Assembly: GCA_025331125.1 (NCBI GenBank)
Contig: JAOALB010000324.1
Span: forward strand, 1-18,079
Source of the DNA: Mycogone perniciosa
Lineage: Eukaryota; Ascomycota; Sordariomycetes; Hypocreales; Hypocreaceae
Length of the DNA stretch: 18,079 nucleotides
Direction of reading: 5' to 3'
This document shows positions 17,496 through 18,079 of the stretch, piece after piece; positions within the stretch are counted from its first letter, which is position 1, and each line of letters starts with the position of its first letter. Under the pieces are notes generated by a model. That model was not told the origin of the DNA. It worked only from the letters and a program-made list of their open reading frames with translations, and did no database searches. A program made the translations under genes and the position numbers.

Positions 17496-17792
17496 CTGTC
17501 AAACCGTTGTACCAGGCCAGCAAAAGTGAAGTGTACACCTCAGCAATTGTAGCTGATAGTGCAGGTTATATTGCATTTGACAGCATCGCGACGACCACAC
17601 CAGTGCTGTCAGCCCGTAGTGCGTTCACATCTATTGCTGAAATTATGATAAGATAGTGCCGCCGTGTCTTTGTACTTCATTTTACACCCTTGAGGTCCTA
17701 CTAGCCGTGCCGCTGCACGTCTTGCCAACTTACCTCCGAAGAGCCGTTGCTGGATGTTACAGCCACTTTTGTTCCGCAGCTCGTGACGCAGA
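17496..17792. other. No gene recognised
   Basis: No sustained frame or repeat was identified. It may be further eroded LINE sequence or the 3' flank of the gene at the right edge. Confidence 0.45.
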
Positions 17793-18079
17793 TCATACAG
17801 TGGTCTTTTTAAGATCGCTCAACCGCCGATGATAAGCATCTAGAATTCGCAGTTTAGTCGCATGCTGCGGATTCTTCTCTAGGTACTCAAGAGTGCTGGC
17901 TGAGGATTGTTCCCAATCATTGAAATCGGTAAGTCTTGCTTTATATGCTTCAGCCATACGGACGACACAATGGAATTCCCTGCATGGAAACATATAAGTA
18001 TATATTGCGTTGAAATAGCGTGGAAACTTACTGATCCACATAGAACAACCTCTGAGCTTCTGGCAATTCATGAATAACC
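17793..18079 (-). CDS. Last two exons of an unrecognised gene (5' part outside window)
   Basis: The minus-strand exon 18079-18032 (LPEAQRLFYVDQ) joins exon 17979-17793 across a 52-nt intron (18031-17980) with GTAAGT donor and GCAG acceptor, keeping the frame. The terminal exon reads EFHCVVRMAEAYKARLTDFN, then a helical, charged stretch with STLEYLEKNP and HHR-like basic residues, and ends SDLKKTTV at TGA 17793. No known domain is recognised; the mix suggests an alpha-helical C-terminus. The strong splice signals and open frame support a real gene. An ATG-initiated reading through the intron (92 residues) is possible but less likely. Confidence 0.6.
   Translation of the reverse strand, partial: LFMNCQKLRGCSMWISKFPRYFNAIYTYMFPCREFHCVVRMAEAYKARLTDFNDWEQSSASTLEYLEKNPQHATKLRILDAYHRRLSDLKKTTV

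Overview
This is nuclear DNA of a filamentous ascomycete (Pezizomycotina; a sordariomycete, probably hypocrealean, is my inference). The evidence is short introns (52-76 nt) with GT..AG ends, some with CTAAC or CTGAC branch sites, fungus-specific gene families (fungal_trans transcription factor, Mcp1, an F-box/WD-like protein), a Tad-type LINE carrying RIP-like stop codons, and a Ty3/gypsy-type solo LTR. No bacterial features, CRISPR array, rRNA or convincing tRNA were seen.

Layout. 1-1040: 5'-truncated LINE on the minus strand. 1023-3420: degenerate large fungal ORF on the minus strand, of the type I associate with OrsD/RecQ-like helicase proteins. 3421-5700: gene-free, repeat-rich DNA with a GTA microsatellite, a 387-bp solo LTR (4539-4925) and a short inverted repeat (5387/5618). 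5906-7720: intact F-box/beta-propeller gene, minus strand. 8525-9970: 5'-truncated, stop-containing remnant of a fungal transcription factor, plus strand. 10062-10647: apparently intact two-exon C2H2 gene, minus strand. 11034-12148: Mcp1-family gene with at least two frame breaks, plus strand. 12914-14821: broken second copy of the F-box gene, plus strand. 14866-16210: no gene. 16269-16917: two-exon gene for a small hydrophilic protein, plus strand. 16963-17035: the 3' tail of a second copy of the same LINE. 17109-17495: remnant of another LINE, minus strand. 17793-18079: last two exons of an unrecognised gene, minus strand, cut by the window edge.

The main structural feature is an old inverted duplication. 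The F-box gene, its upstream region and a little downstream DNA (about 5700-8524) recur in opposite orientation at about 12197-14865. These arms flank a 3.7-kb island with the transcription factor remnant, the C2H2 gene and the Mcp1 gene. The transcription factor homology begins where the duplicated arm ends, so the duplication probably cut that gene. I see no new multi-gene system. The picture is gene decay and repeat turnover around a few living genes: F-box copy A, the C2H2 gene, the 16269 gene and the right-edge gene.
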